In this document: in pieces, positions 8,896 through 17,773 of the stretch | Layout: every line of letters starts with the position of its first letter | Numbering within the stretch: the stretch's first letter is position 1 | DNA from: Providencia rettgeri | GTDB taxonomy: Bacteria; Pseudomonadota; Gammaproteobacteria; Enterobacterales; Enterobacteriaceae | NCBI RefSeq assembly: GCF_013702265.1 | Contig: NZ_CP059348.1 | Coordinates: 1,860,001-1,924,000 of the forward strand | Reading direction: 5' to 3' | DNA length: 64,000 nucleotides | Notes under the pieces: model-generated | What the model was told of the DNA's origin: nothing | The model's database searches: none | The model's input: the letters and a program-made list of their open reading frames with translations, nothing else | Translations under genes and position numbers: made by a program

Positions 8896-10518
8896 ATGCA
8901 TAAACGTTCATTGACCTCTTTAGCTGTATTCATTTCATCACTTTTCCTTTCTACACCGGTTATCAGTGCTACGGTTCCTGCTGGTACTGTTTTATCCGAA
9001 AATCAAGAAGTTGTGCGCCATCTGAAAGATGAGCCAGCATCGTTAGACCCAATTAAATCTGTTGGACTGACTGAAGCTCAAGTGATGCGTGATTTGTTTG
9101 AAGGCTTAGTTAATCAAGATAATCATGGGAAGCCGATACCGGGTGTTGCACTAAATTGGCACACCGATGACAACCGCACTTGGATTTTTCAGTTACGCCC
9201 TGAAGCGTCATGGTCGAATGGCGAGCCTGTTACCGCTGATGATTTCGTTTACAGCTGGCGTCGTTTAGTCACGCCAACCAATACATCGCCATTTGCTTGG
9301 TTTGCAGCATTAGCAGGAATTAATAATGCGCAGGATATTATTGATGGTAAGTTGCCGCCAGAACAGTTAGGGGTGGAAGCTGTCGATAAACACACATTGA
9401 AAATTGTGTTAAATAAGCCAGTTCCTTATTTCCCGTCATTAACCGCAAATTTTAGCTTATTTCCGGTTCATCGCGGAACTATTGAACAATATGGAGCAGA
9501 TTGGATTAAAGTCGGTAATTTGGTTGGAAACGGGGCATTTGAGCTGAATGACCGCGTTGTTAACGAGAAAATCGTATTAACACCAAATCCGCACTATTGG
9601 GATCATAAAAATACAGTGATCACTAAAGTGACTTTTGTTCCCATCAACCAAGAATCTCATGCGACTAACCGCTATTTAGCGGGGGATTTAGATATCACGG
9701 AATCCTTTCCAAAGCAGCGCTATCAAAAATTATTACAAGATATTCCTAACGAAGTTTTTACTCCGGACCAACTAGGTACCTATTACTACGCATTTAATAC
9801 CCAGCGCGCGCCGACCAATGATGTCAGGGTTCGTCAGGCATTATCAATGGCAATTGACCGCCAATTGATTGCTAGCAAAGTCTTAGGGACAGGGGAAAAA
9901 CCCGCGAATTATTTTACACCCGATGTGACAGCAGGTTTTAAGCCACAAAAAGGGCTGTATCAGACTCATAAACAAAAAGAGTTAGACCAACAAGCTAAAG
10001 CATTATTGAAACAAGCAGGGTACAGTGAAGCGCATCCTTTGGAATTGACGTTGCTGTATAACAGCTCAGAAAACCATCAAAAAATTGCCATTGCGATTGC
10101 TTCTATGTGGAAGAAAAAACTCGGGGTACAAGTTAAATTAGTTAACCAAGAGTGGAAAACCTATATTGATAGCCGTAACACCGGAAATTTTGATGTGATC
10201 CGTGCTTCTTGGATTGGTGATTTTAATGAGCCATCGACATTCTTATCACTGCTAACTTCTCAACATAGTGGCAATATTCCTAAGTTTAATAGTCCGCAAT
10301 ATGACGCATTAATGACTTCAGCCAGTATTGAAACGAATGATGCGCAGCGTAATGTGTATTACAACCAAGCAGAAGCCATTATTGCAAAAGAAGCGCCAAT
10401 TGCGCCAATTTATCAATATACGAATGCGCGCTTGATTAAACCGTGGTTAAAAGGTTATCCGATTGAAAATCCAGAGGATGTGGCATATAGCCATAGCTTC
10501 TATATGATTAAGCATTAG
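8896..10518 (+). CDS. mppA: Periplasmic murein-peptide binding protein MppA
   Basis: 540-residue solute-binding protein (SBP_bac_5). It captures murein tripeptide (L-Ala-gamma-D-Glu-meso-Dap) for uptake through the Opp permease during cell-wall recycling. The Sec signal peptide is MHKRSLTSLAVFISSLFLSTPVISA. VRHLKDEPASLDPIKSVGL and the C-terminal KPWLKGYPIENPEDVAYS match E. coli MppA closely, and the position near tpx supports MppA over OppA. No permease genes are adjacent, consistent with an orphan binding protein. Confidence 0.93.
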   Translation: MHKRSLTSLAVFISSLFLSTPVISATVPAGTVLSENQEVVRHLKDEPASLDPIKSVGLTEAQVMRDLFEGLVNQDNHGKPIPGVALNWHTDDNRTWIFQLRPEASWSNGEPVTADDFVYSWRRLVTPTNTSPFAWFAALAGINNAQDIIDGKLPPEQLGVEAVDKHTLKIVLNKPVPYFPSLTANFSLFPVHRGTIEQYGADWIKVGNLVGNGAFELNDRVVNEKIVLTPNPHYWDHKNTVITKVTFVPINQESHATNRYLAGDLDITESFPKQRYQKLLQDIPNEVFTPDQLGTYYYAFNTQRAPTNDVRVRQALSMAIDRQLIASKVLGTGEKPANYFTPDVTAGFKPQKGLYQTHKQKELDQQAKALLKQAGYSEAHPLELTLLYNSSENHQKIAIAIASMWKKKLGVQVKLVNQEWKTYIDSRNTGNFDVIRASWIGDFNEPSTFLSLLTSQHSGNIPKFNSPQYDALMTSASIETNDAQRNVYYNQAEAIIAKEAPIAPIYQYTNARLIKPWLKGYPIENPEDVAYSHSFYMIKH

Positions 10519-10571
10519 AATGATATTTAGCCAGTGCAGATGTGCTGGTTAAATTTTGGGAGCCCCAAAAT

Positions 10572-10660
10572 AAAAAAAACTCCTTCCACTGGAGAGTCGG
10601 AAGGAGGACCAAAAAGGAATAAACACTACAGAGCTAATAATAGGAAAAAACTTTGCTGTT
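10572..10660 (-). ncRNA. candidate minus-strand small RNA (orphan terminator)
   Basis: On the minus strand, CTCCTTCC (10599-10606) pairs with GGAAGGAG (10580-10587) and is followed by eight T (10572-10579), a textbook Rho-independent terminator. No minus-strand gene lies upstream; flanking mppA and zntB both run plus. A minus-strand TTGACA sits at 10675-10680, but no good -10 follows at the right distance, so the 5' end is a guess. The RNA would contain CCUCCUU, complementary to a Shine-Dalgarno sequence. Confidence 0.35.
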
Positions 10661-10878
10661 TTATTGCTAATTTGTGTCAATCAAATGGGATCTCTCTAGC
10701 AAAAAGTGAGAAATTTCATTGGGCTATAAATTTTACATAACATCTTATTTTACTGTTTTTATTTTCCTTTGCTTAACACCTACTTAAACTTTGTATTTTG
10801 ATTTTGTTATTGAAATCATTGCAATATTCCCTTTAATCAACTAAAAATACCTTACTTTTCAATTTAAGGAGATATTGC

Positions 10879-11862
10879 ATGGCGTCGACCTATGGATCGC
10901 AATTTCAACACTCTAACCCCGTTCATGCCTTTCAGTTAGATGGAGACGGTGGTGTTCTTCCAATCGATTTAAATGCCACTGCAACACAGCAATCTCCATT
11001 TTGGCTGCATTACGATTATAAAAATAAAGAGACGTCTAGCTGGATCCAACAGACTGATTTGTTTAATGACCAAGTGAAATCGTCACTGACGGGTAAAATG
11101 AATCGTATGCGGATGGTGCGTATTGGTGATGGCGTTCTACTGACATTACAAACTCTGAATAACACGGCAGGACAACGCCCTGAACAATTGGTGGCCTTTC
11201 GTATTTTTATGAATAGCCGTTTGATTGTTTCATGTCGTCACCGACGTGTTCACTCATTGGATTCTGTTATTGATGATCTTAAAGAAGGCGTCGGTGCTCA
11301 GAGTACCGGTGAATGGCTTGCCGATGTCACCGATGCGATGACCGATGAAATTAGTGATTTCACCGATTCTCTTCACGAGCGTCTTATTGAAATGGAAGAC
11401 TTGATATTACATGGTGAAATTCCTGAGCGTGGGGAATTAGCGTTATTGCGTAAACAGATTATTGTCGTACGCCGTTATATGGCGCCGCAGCGGGATATGT
11501 TCTCTCGATTAACCGCTGAAAAATTATTATGGTTAGATGATAACGACAGACGTCGTTTACAAGAAATTTCAGACAGATTAGGGCGCTGTATTGAAGATTT
11601 AGATGGTTTTATTGCTCGTACTGCCATTATGTCTGATGAAATTACGAATATGATGACGGAAATGATGAATCGCCGAATTTATACCATGTCATTAATGGCG
11701 ATGATATTTTTACCAACCACATTTTTAACCGGTTTATTTGGTGTGAACTTAGGGGGGATCCCCGGTAATGAATTTAAGTTTGCTTTTAGTGCGTTCTGTT
11801 TATTACTCGCCTGCTTAATCGCTACAGTATTTTGGTGGTTAAAAAGAAGTCGATGGCTATAA
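10879..11862 (+). CDS. zntB: Zinc transporter ZntB
   Basis: 327-residue member of the CorA metal-transporter family, which moves zinc across the inner membrane. A large cytoplasmic N-terminal domain (about 1-265) is followed by two C-terminal membrane helices. The family GxN signature appears as FGVNLGGIPG at about residues 292-301, between the helices. AAGGAG precedes the ATG. Length equals E. coli ZntB (327). The order zntB-fnrS-ttcA is conserved with E. coli apart from dbpA, missing here. Confidence 0.96.
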   Translation: MASTYGSQFQHSNPVHAFQLDGDGGVLPIDLNATATQQSPFWLHYDYKNKETSSWIQQTDLFNDQVKSSLTGKMNRMRMVRIGDGVLLTLQTLNNTAGQRPEQLVAFRIFMNSRLIVSCRHRRVHSLDSVIDDLKEGVGAQSTGEWLADVTDAMTDEISDFTDSLHERLIEMEDLILHGEIPERGELALLRKQIIVVRRYMAPQRDMFSRLTAEKLLWLDDNDRRRLQEISDRLGRCIEDLDGFIARTAIMSDEITNMMTEMMNRRIYTMSLMAMIFLPTTFLTGLFGVNLGGIPGNEFKFAFSAFCLLLACLIATVFWWLKRSRWL

Positions 11863-11896
11863 GAAAGGTGAATTGTTCTGGATAATGGGCGCTAGT

Positions 11897-11910
11897 TTGA
11901 GATAAATCAA
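11897..11910 (+). promoter_or_regulatory. FNR box of fnrS
   Basis: TTGAGATAAATCAA matches TTGAT-N4-ATCAA with one mismatch. Its centre is about 42 bases before the predicted FnrS start, the class II activator position. An AATATT -10-like hexamer lies at 11934-11939. Confidence 0.85.
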
Positions 11911-11945
11911 TAAAGGGTATAGGGTTTTAAGGCAATATTACTCCC

Positions 11946-12070
11946 GCAGGTGAATGCAACGTTGAGCGATGAACGTTGTGCTCCATAATTGTAGTTTTTC
12001 TCATATTGAGTTCTTATACAGAATAATTGACCACTGTAATGCCGATGTATTTTACATCGGCTTTTTTTTT
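11946..12070 (+). ncRNA. fnrS: FnrS, FNR-activated small RNA
   Basis: The 5' end GCAGGTGAATGCAACG and the following GCGATG...CGTTG...GCTCCAT segments match E. coli FnrS, an Hfq-dependent sRNA that represses aerobic-metabolism mRNAs under anoxia. It ends in the terminator GCCGATG-TATTTTA-CATCGGC followed by ten T. Length is about 125 bases (about 122 in E. coli). Position just after zntB, as in E. coli, and the correctly spaced FNR box support the call. Confidence 0.93.
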
Positions 12071-12130
12071 GCATAAAATCTGACGCCACCCCTGAATTTC
12101 TCCAGAGATAGCGGATCAATTTTTATTATC

Positions 12131-13045
12131 TTACTTAACTTCAATCACATCTAAGCGCTCAGCACTGTAGTCTGGCTGATCATCTTCATCAATCATTGGC
12201 TGAGCAGGCAATTCTTCGCGGTCAAAAGCCATATCACCACCATTGATCACTGCATCACCATGTGAAATATTTTTGAAATCAAATAGTTCAGTATCACATA
12301 AGTGAGATGATACAACGTTTTGAGTTGCTCTAAACATGGTTTCAATACGTCCAGGGTAACGTTTATCCCAATCGCGCAGCATCTCTTTAATGACTTGGCG
12401 CTGTAAATTAGGCTGGGATCCACACAAGTTACAAGGAATGATAGGGAATCCTTTAGCTTCAGCAAAACGCTCAATATCTTTTTCGCGGCAATAGGCCAGA
12501 GGGCGAATAACAATGTGTTTGCCATCGTCACTCATCAATTTTGGTGGCATACCTTTTAATTTACCGCCGTAGAACATGTTTAAAAACAGGGTCTGCAAAA
12601 TATCGTCGCGGTGATGGCCGAGTGCAATCTTGGTCGCGCCTAACTCTGTCGCGGTGCGATATAAGATACCGCGACGTAAACGAGAGCACAGGGAACAAGT
12701 GGTTTTCCCTTCAGGAATTTTTTCTTTTACGATGCCATAGGTGTTTTCTTCGACAATTTTATACTCAACACCGAGTTCGTCTAAGTAAGCTGGCAAAATG
12801 TGTTCAGGGAAGCCCGGTTGTTTTTGGTCTAAGTTAACAGCGACCAAAGAGAATGAAATTGGGGCACTTTTTTGCAGGCTTTGCAAAATAGACAGCAGGG
12901 TATAGCTATCTTTTCCCCCAGACAGGCAGACCATGATACGGTCGCCTTCTTCGATCATATTAAAATCGGCGATGGCTTGCCCAACATCACGACGAATTCT
13001 TTTTTGGAGTTTGTTTAAGTTGTATTGTTCTTTCTGTGTATTCAT
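12131..13045 (-). CDS. ttcA: tRNA 2-thiocytidine synthetase TtcA
   Basis: 304-residue ATP-dependent enzyme that makes 2-thiocytidine at position 32 of certain tRNAs. It has the PP-loop SGGKDS (residues 42-47), a CxxC at Cys117/Cys120 and a second Cys pair at Cys205/Cys208, consistent with the iron-sulphur cluster and sulphur-transfer residues of the family. Length is close to E. coli (311). Single gene, reading toward fnrS. Confidence 0.96.
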   Translation of the reverse strand: MNTQKEQYNLNKLQKRIRRDVGQAIADFNMIEEGDRIMVCLSGGKDSYTLLSILQSLQKSAPISFSLVAVNLDQKQPGFPEHILPAYLDELGVEYKIVEENTYGIVKEKIPEGKTTCSLCSRLRRGILYRTATELGATKIALGHHRDDILQTLFLNMFYGGKLKGMPPKLMSDDGKHIVIRPLAYCREKDIERFAEAKGFPIIPCNLCGSQPNLQRQVIKEMLRDWDKRYPGRIETMFRATQNVVSSHLCDTELFDFKNISHGDAVINGGDMAFDREELPAQPMIDEDDQPDYSAERLDVIEVK

Positions 13046-13449
13046 TCTGTACTATTCTGTGTTGTCGCTGAGTATTTAACTTTATAAAAAATAAAAGAAA
13101 TTTTGTTTTTTCTGTTATCGCTTTGCAGGCTAAAGTCGCTAGAGACAAAAGCTACGATGCATAAAGGCATTTACGAAACAGATAAAAAACAGAAGCTCAT
13201 TTATGGAGGTGAAGTTTTCAGGGGCACATGATAGCAGATGGATGAGGATTTTTGATACAGGTTAGTGAAAAAGGTTCTATTCCATGGTCATACTCTTATA
13301 GATTTGAAGGTAAGTTAAGTAGGATAATATCCTGATTTATCGCTAAAATAGGCGCGAGACAAGCTTAGAGTGATTTTGGTTTAAGGGCATGACCCAAATA
13401 CCAAAAGCGGTAAGTGTTCTGTCAGTGCTATACAAGGTGTGAATCTAAC
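13046..13449. other. 404-bp intergenic region
   Basis: Contains the ttcA promoter and the first copy of the dispersed repeat described at 13260-13310. No supported gene was found; the longest frames are under 30 codons and lack good ribosome sites. Confidence 0.5.
13260..13310 (+). repeat. dispersed repeat, copy 1
   Basis: Shares an exact 21-base block starting GGTTAGTGAAAAAGG, then after a variable spacer a TCTTAT-N-G-N-TTTGAAGG block, with 20834-20878. Both copies are intergenic. It is not an IS end or a known enterobacterial repeat I recognise. Confidence 0.6.
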
Positions 13450-14100
13450 TTAATCTGCGTTATTCTTTTTTTCATATCCATATAAATTAATCCTACCAGA
13501 CAAATACTCACCTAAATACACTTCACTGATTTTACTGAAACCTTGTTTCGAGATATTGTTTTCTAACCACTCAATGTCTTTGTTGATGATTTCGAGTAAG
13601 TCATAGTTAGCTAAGCCGTCAACTATAATTGGATAACGTATATTTTCATCGCCACTTTGGATAATGGTCAATTGCCCATTTTGTTCGAGAACAACGCGTT
13701 TTAGTTGCTCTATTTCGTATATGCCATTTGATCTTAGTTTGAACATCAAATCATTAGCGGAAACACCATTTTTTAGACATTCTTTAACGTTAACGCTGCC
13801 ATTATGTACCAAGGTTATAGGCTTGCCGTCAATAATTCGTTTAATGAACGGATTATTTTCTTTTAAAAATTTAAGGGCAAAAACAAGCAAAGTCCAGATG
13901 ATTAACACGAGTATAAATTGCAGTACTGTTATTGATTCATTGTAAATGACGCCACCGATAATACCGCCTAGAACATAGTTTTGGACTTGATCCATTGCGG
14001 ATGAGGGGGCTAAATTCCCTTTGCCCATAAGGTTTATTTGAACAATCAGACATAGAATCCCCAATCCAAGTTTTATAATAATAGGTGTATAAATAATCAT
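13450..14100 (-). CDS. DUF421 (YetF-type) membrane protein
   Basis: 216 residues with hydrophobic helices at about 5-25, 42-58 and 62-80, then a soluble C-terminal domain carrying the DUF421 signature (LVHNGSVNVKECLKNGVSANDLM). DUF421 proteins commonly sit in pairs with DUF3290 proteins; the function of the pair is unclear. AAGG precedes the ATG, eight bases after the DUF3290 stop. The reading frame looks intact, but its partner and upstream promoter were removed by the IS5 insertion. Confidence 0.85.
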   Translation of the reverse strand: MIIYTPIIIKLGLGILCLIVQINLMGKGNLAPSSAMDQVQNYVLGGIIGGVIYNESITVLQFILVLIIWTLLVFALKFLKENNPFIKRIIDGKPITLVHNGSVNVKECLKNGVSANDLMFKLRSNGIYEIEQLKRVVLEQNGQLTIIQSGDENIRYPIIVDGLANYDLLEIINKDIEWLENNISKQGFSKISEVYLGEYLSGRINLYGYEKKNNAD

Positions 14101-14108
14101 TTCATGCC

Positions 14109-14422
14109 TTATTTTTTTATGATTTTAATTTCGGGATTTGTTAACCAAACTTTTTCTAAGCTGTAAGTTTGTTGATCTAAGCTTAAATGAATGCGGTAAT
14201 ACCGGTCATCAATTTTAATGATGATGCCATCGGATAATTGTACAGAGTTAGAAAATATAGAATTTATATCTACACCTTTTTCTTTTGATAATAACCTTAC
14301 GAAATTAACCATTTGGGATGATTTTGAGTGTATATTTTGACTATCGGTATAATCTTGATACTGAATACCTGAAATGAAAAGTAAAAATAGGAAGGCGATA
14401 ATCGTTAAATCCCGATATTTAG
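14109..14422 (-). pseudogene. DUF3290 gene, 5' end removed by IS5-type element
   Basis: From PKYRDLTIIAFLFLLF onward this is a DUF3290 protein: a membrane helix, then the conserved SSQMVNFVRLL and LSDGIIIKIDDRYYRI segments. Family members are usually about 150 residues with one more N-terminal helix. Here the frame runs straight into the IS end at 14423, and the apparent N-terminus of the 129-residue frame (MSHRTSIKDGLG...) is translated IS DNA. The missing N-terminal part is not present on the other side of the IS. Confidence 0.8.
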
Positions 14423-15620
14423 GGAAGCTGCGATTAAGTGGTCCGCAGCTCCCGATATGACGCCCCAAACCGTCCTTTATCGACGTCCTGTGGCTCAATT
14501 TTCCAATTTTCAGCCCAAAATCGTCTCTTCGTGGCTGATTTTGGCCCTGTTTCAGGCCAATTTCCTCATTTCAGGTAGATCTCGCCTGTGCCCGTATCAA
14601 TTGGTCAACTCGAACCAGGTTCGCCAGGGTGAATAACATCGCCAGTTGACTGTCATTTTTAGCCAGCCCCTTGTACCTGGCTTTGACGAAACCAAACTGA
14701 CATTTTACTATCCGAAATGGATGCTCAACCTTCGCTCGGATACTCGCTTTCAGGTATTCGTAACGGATGGCCAGCTTGTTCTTGCGCGGGTGTTGCTTCA
14801 ATGCATTCACTTTGCCGGGACGCTTGGCGATAAGCCAGTCTGCGCTGACATCGCTGAGCTCATCGCGCTTTTCGGCCCCCTGATAACCAGCATCGGCTGA
14901 GATAAACTCTTCATCGCCATGCAGTAACTTGCCAACCTGATTGAGGTCGTGCTCGTTAGCCGCCGTGGTCACCAGACTGTGGGTCAGGCCACTTTTGGCG
15001 TCCACGCCAATGTGCGCTTTCATGCCGAAGTACCACTGGTTACCTTTCTTGGTCTGGTGCATGTCTTCATCACGGCTGTTGTGTTTGTTTTTTGGTAGAG
15101 CTGGGGGCTTGAATGATGGTGGCATCCACCAAGGTGCCCTGGGTCATTAGAACGCCACACTCTGCTAGCCAGTGATTAACGGTACTGAAGATTTTGCGGG
15201 CCAGTTCATGCTGCTCCAGCAAATGCCGGAAATTCATGATGGTAGTGCGGTCTGGAATGGCTTTATCCAGTGACAGGCGAGCAAATTGGCGCATGGAGGC
15301 GATTTCATAGAGGGCATCTTCCATGGCCTCATCGCTCAGGTTGTACCATTGCTGCATGCAGTGAATACGCAGCATGGTTTCCAGCGGATAGGGCCTGCGA
15401 CCATTACCGGCCTTGGGATACACAGGCTCGATAACGCCAAGTAATTTGTCCCAGGGAAGCAAGTCATCCATTCTGCCAAGGAAAACTTCTTTGCGGGTCT
15501 GGCGGCGTTTACTGGAAAACTCACTATCGGCAAAAGTCAGTTGCTGGCTCATCCGGTTACTCATTCTGGGTTCAGGTTACAATACGATGATCTCACATCT
15601 CGGACTTATTCGCACCTTCC
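14423..15620 (-). mobile_element. IS5-group insertion sequence, about 1198 bp
   Basis: The transposase is strongly like that of E. coli IS5. The right terminal repeat (15601-15620, reading ...TTCGCACCTTCC on plus) and the left end (from 14423, GGAAGCTGCGATTAAG) are imperfect inverted copies of the IS5 end GGAAGGTGCGAATAAG. Length is close to IS5 (1195 bp). The four flanking bases are TTAG on the left, fitting the YTAR target, but CAAG on the right, so no target duplication remains. Confidence 0.9.
14571..15564 (-). pseudogene. IS5-type DDE transposase, frameshifted
   Basis: Two overlapping frames (15070-15564 and 14571-15125) join into one IS5 transposase of about 326 residues. The first holds the N-terminal part through [16 protein letters not shown], and the second continues with [21 protein letters not shown] and the C-terminal half. 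The break is at a run of six A on the coding strand (15088-15093), where five would keep the frame. The run is out of phase for the usual -1 slippery heptamer, so it is an inactivating or artefactual extra base rather than programmed frameshifting. A second ATG at 15552 could be the start. Confidence 0.88.
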
Positions 15621-16009
15621 CAAGAACGAGTAAAGAGATTTAGACAAGAAAGTGAATAATACTGCTGGGGTCATCTTAATCTGACAGTATTGAATAAAAT
15701 AACTGAGTTTTATTAGAATGTAATTTATTTAAATGATAGCAATTATTATTAATGAATAATTAAATCAATATGCATTGTATTATATAAAGCAGATAATTAT
15801 GCTGAGATCGTGACAAGAGTGACTACAACATCAGAAGCTTAAGAGTCTCACTTCAGTCGGGCTTTTGGGGATTTGTATACATGATGCGCTTAAGTAAGTC
15901 GAAGGCTATTCTGAACAACTGATTTTAATTGTCAAAATGAATGGTGTTTTTATTGATTAATGAGATTAATTATCATATTGTTTTCGGCTTAACTTATGAA
16001 GGAAAAGGC
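15621..16009. other. 389-bp AT-rich region right of the IS
   Basis: No gene is supported. The part next to the IS does not encode the missing N-terminus of the DUF3290 protein in any minus-strand frame, pointing to a deletion. The remainder is AT-rich and presumably carries the promoter for the small protein at 16010. Confidence 0.45.
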
Positions 16010-16126
16010 ATGAAAAAGATAATTGATTCATTTTTTGTTGTAGCTTCATTTGTAATTGTTGCACTGTCATTTGTCTTTGCAGGTGGAATGCCTTTTGACC
16101 CAACAGAAGATGATAGTATCAAATAA
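16010..16126 (+). CDS. 38-aa single-pass membrane peptide
   Basis: The ATG at 16010 has GAAGGAAAAGGC just upstream and starts MKKIIDSFFVVASFVIVALS, followed by VFAGG and an acidic tail (FDPTEDDSIK). It could be a one-helix membrane protein or a secreted peptide cut after VFA. A clear terminator follows 24 bases after the stop, supporting a genuine short transcript. No family was recognised. Confidence 0.6.
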   Translation: MKKIIDSFFVVASFVIVALSFVFAGGMPFDPTEDDSIK

Positions 16127-16150
16127 TTAATGGATAGAGTTTTGTCCGAG

Positions 16151-16175
16151 AGGTCGTCTAGTGCGACCTTTTTTA
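16151..16175 (+). terminator. Rho-independent terminator
   Basis: AGGTCG (16151-16156) pairs with CGACCT (16164-16169), loop TCTAGTG, followed by T5-ATT. Ends the 38-aa gene transcript. Confidence 0.8.
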
Positions 16176-16349
16176 TTAAATTGTATTTTATGTATGGATT
16201 GATGGGATTTAAAATTATTATTTATCATTGAGTTATCTATATATTCTGGCATTGAATATATTGTTAAATCCATATTGATTATTAAAATAATCGTAGTATC
16301 TATGAAAAAAACCTTGCTATACGTAAGGATGTATGAGTAAATGCACTCA

Positions 16350-16524
16350 TCGGTTTGGAAGTACAGACCTATTTATGAAAGCAAGTTTTGAAAAGTTCCC
16401 CCGTCTAGCGTTATCCTATAGATACCCATTCGTAGTGAATTCCTTCTAATTAGTTCCATAAGTATCAAGAAAAATCAAACCTATATGCCATGTGGCAACA
16501 ATTAAAAATTCAAAGGAATTCAAT
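16350..16524 (+). promoter_or_regulatory. cspA-type cold-shock thermosensor 5' UTR
   Basis: The leader begins with CGGTTTGGAAGTACAGACC, nearly identical to the E. coli cspA cold box, and later carries GATACCCATTCGTAGTG and a CGCCATATCGCC-like CATATGCCATGTGGC element in the same order as the cspA leader. In E. coli this about 160-base leader refolds at low temperature to expose the ribosome site. Length here, from about 16350 to the ATG, is about 175 bases. Confidence 0.85.
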
Positions 16525-16737
16525 ATGTCTAATACAATGACTGGTTTAGTAAAATGGTTTAACGAATCTAAAGGCTTTGGCTTTATTTCTCCTGAAGATG
16601 GAAGCAAAGATGTGTTTGTTCACTTTTCTGCAATCCAAAGTGATAGCTTCAAAACCCTTAATGAAGGGCAAAAAGTCAGCTTCTCAGTAGAAAATGGCGC
16701 AAAAGGTCCAGCTGCTGTAAATGTAGTGGCACTTTAA
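16525..16737 (+). CDS. cspA: CspA-family cold-shock protein
   Basis: 70-residue single cold-shock domain that binds single-stranded RNA and DNA as an RNA chaperone. RNP1 (KGFGFI) and RNP2 (VFVHFSAI) are present, with aromatic residues in [15 protein letters not shown]. The ATG at 16525 (MSNTMTG), not an upstream in-frame ATG, fits the AAAGGAATT ribosome site and family length. The cspA-like leader supports a cold-inducible CspA role; the exact paralogue cannot be settled from this window. Confidence 0.93.
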   Translation: MSNTMTGLVKWFNESKGFGFISPEDGSKDVFVHFSAIQSDSFKTLNEGQKVSFSVENGAKGPAAVNVVAL

Positions 16738-16883
16738 GATCGATATCTTTATGAGATGTCCTTGAGATAAAGACACTCTATCATTTTGAAGCAACCTAAA
16801 GTAACCATTCCGGTGTTAAATGTACTTTTGCAAAAGTACTATGAAAACTTAGACGTGTTAGTTACTTGATTGGTTATTATTAA

Positions 16884-16909
16884 AAACCTCGCTATGGCGG
16901 GGTTTTTTT
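16884..16909 (+). terminator. Rho-independent terminator after csp
   Basis: AAACCTCGC (16884-16892) pairs with GCGGGGTTT (one G-T pair), loop TATG, then a run of T. It lies about 150 bases past the csp stop; nothing else was recognised between 16738 and 17071 except the promoter noted below. Confidence 0.8.
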
Positions 16910-16950
16910 ATGCTTGCTTATATTTAATGTAAAGAATTGTAAGTGCTAGA

Positions 16951-16978
16951 TTGAAATTTTCACTAGCGACACTATATA
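16951..16978 (+). promoter_or_regulatory. candidate promoter of the Hsp20 gene
   Basis: TTGAAA (16951-16956) and TATATA (16973-16978) are 16 bases apart, about 95 bases before the Hsp20 start. The -35 also resembles the sigma-32 core CTTGAA, but no CCCCAT-type -10 is present. The leader contains a GCACCA/TGGTGC stem (16985-16990, 17026-17031) that might be part of an RNA thermometer. Confidence 0.4.
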
Positions 16979-17071
16979 AGTGATGCACCAAGATAAAGAG
17001 TTAATCCATACGGGCAAATGGCTAATGGTGCTTATGTAATAGGTAGTTAGTTTTATATTGAAGGAGAAATT

Positions 17072-17527
17072 ATGTCTAACATTAGATCTTTTTCATTATT
17101 TCCAGCATTATCTGATAACCTGCTTTCTAGCAGATTTGACCAAATGGATCGTTTATTCAGCCAATTAACTGGTAATCGACCATTAACCTCAGAACATCCA
17201 TATAATTTAAAACAAATAAATGAATCAAATTATCAATTAACAGTCAGTGTTCCTGGTTATAAAGAGGATGACTTAAGCGTATCCTTAAAAGGTGGGAAAC
17301 TCTATGTACAAGGTGAGCAATCAACTGAATTAGTTAATGATTCAGAGAAATGGATCCATAAAGGGATAACACAAAATAAATTTTCTCTTGAATTTAATCT
17401 CGGTAAGAATGTAAAAATTGAAAGCGCAGAGTTATCAAGCGGTTTGTTAACATTAAATATTGAATATGAAATTCCGGAAGAAGAGAAACCTCAGATCATA
17501 GCTATTGAAAATAAAGATACAAAATAA
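17072..17527 (+). CDS. Small heat-shock protein, Hsp20/IbpA-like
   Basis: 151-residue alpha-crystallin-domain chaperone that holds unfolding proteins for DnaK/ClpB. The alpha-crystallin domain spans about residues 38-135, with the IbpA-like entry NLKQINESNYQLTVSVPGY and the ending GLLTLNIEYEIPEEEKPQIIAI. It is more diverged from E. coli IbpA than its core-gene neighbours and lies outside an ibpAB operon, so it is probably an additional copy. GAAGGAG precedes the ATG. Confidence 0.88.
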   Translation: MSNIRSFSLFPALSDNLLSSRFDQMDRLFSQLTGNRPLTSEHPYNLKQINESNYQLTVSVPGYKEDDLSVSLKGGKLYVQGEQSTELVNDSEKWIHKGITQNKFSLEFNLGKNVKIESAELSSGLLTLNIEYEIPEEEKPQIIAIENKDTK

Positions 17528-17543
17528 TTTTTCTGTATTTTCT

Positions 17544-17571
17544 AACCCGTCAGCAATGGCGGGTTTTTTTT
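17544..17571 (+). terminator. Rho-independent terminator after Hsp20 gene
   Basis: AACCCGTC pairs with GGCGGGTT (one G-T pair) across a short loop, followed by eight T. Seventeen bases after the stop. Confidence 0.85.
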
Positions 17572-17773
17572 CGCCTAATATTTGTTAGTGCAGGGAACAT
17601 CAAAGCCAGCTGTAAAAAATCGTAATTGTTGCTGCCACCAGCTTGGATGGTGCAATCACTGCCCGACCTACTGACTCCGTTATCCGAAATTATTGGCTAC
17701 TCAGACAACGAATCGCGAAGTTCAAGCAAATGATACTTGGTTTGCAAGATAACACTAGAACGGAGCGCTTACG

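Noticed and set aside
10534-10740. 68-codon plus-strand reading frame after mppA
   Set aside because: It runs through the strong terminator stem, lacks a ribosome site and has non-protein-like composition.
11907-12119. 70-codon minus-strand reading frame
   Set aside because: It lies entirely over FnrS and its terminator; no ribosome site or protein-like composition.
15085-15095. Programmed -1 frameshifting at A6C in the IS transposase
   Set aside because: The heptamer is out of phase for a -1 shift and the required change is +1; IS5 transposase is normally one continuous frame.
15413-15643. 76-codon plus-strand frame over the IS right end
   Set aside because: Antisense shadow of the transposase crossing the terminal repeat.
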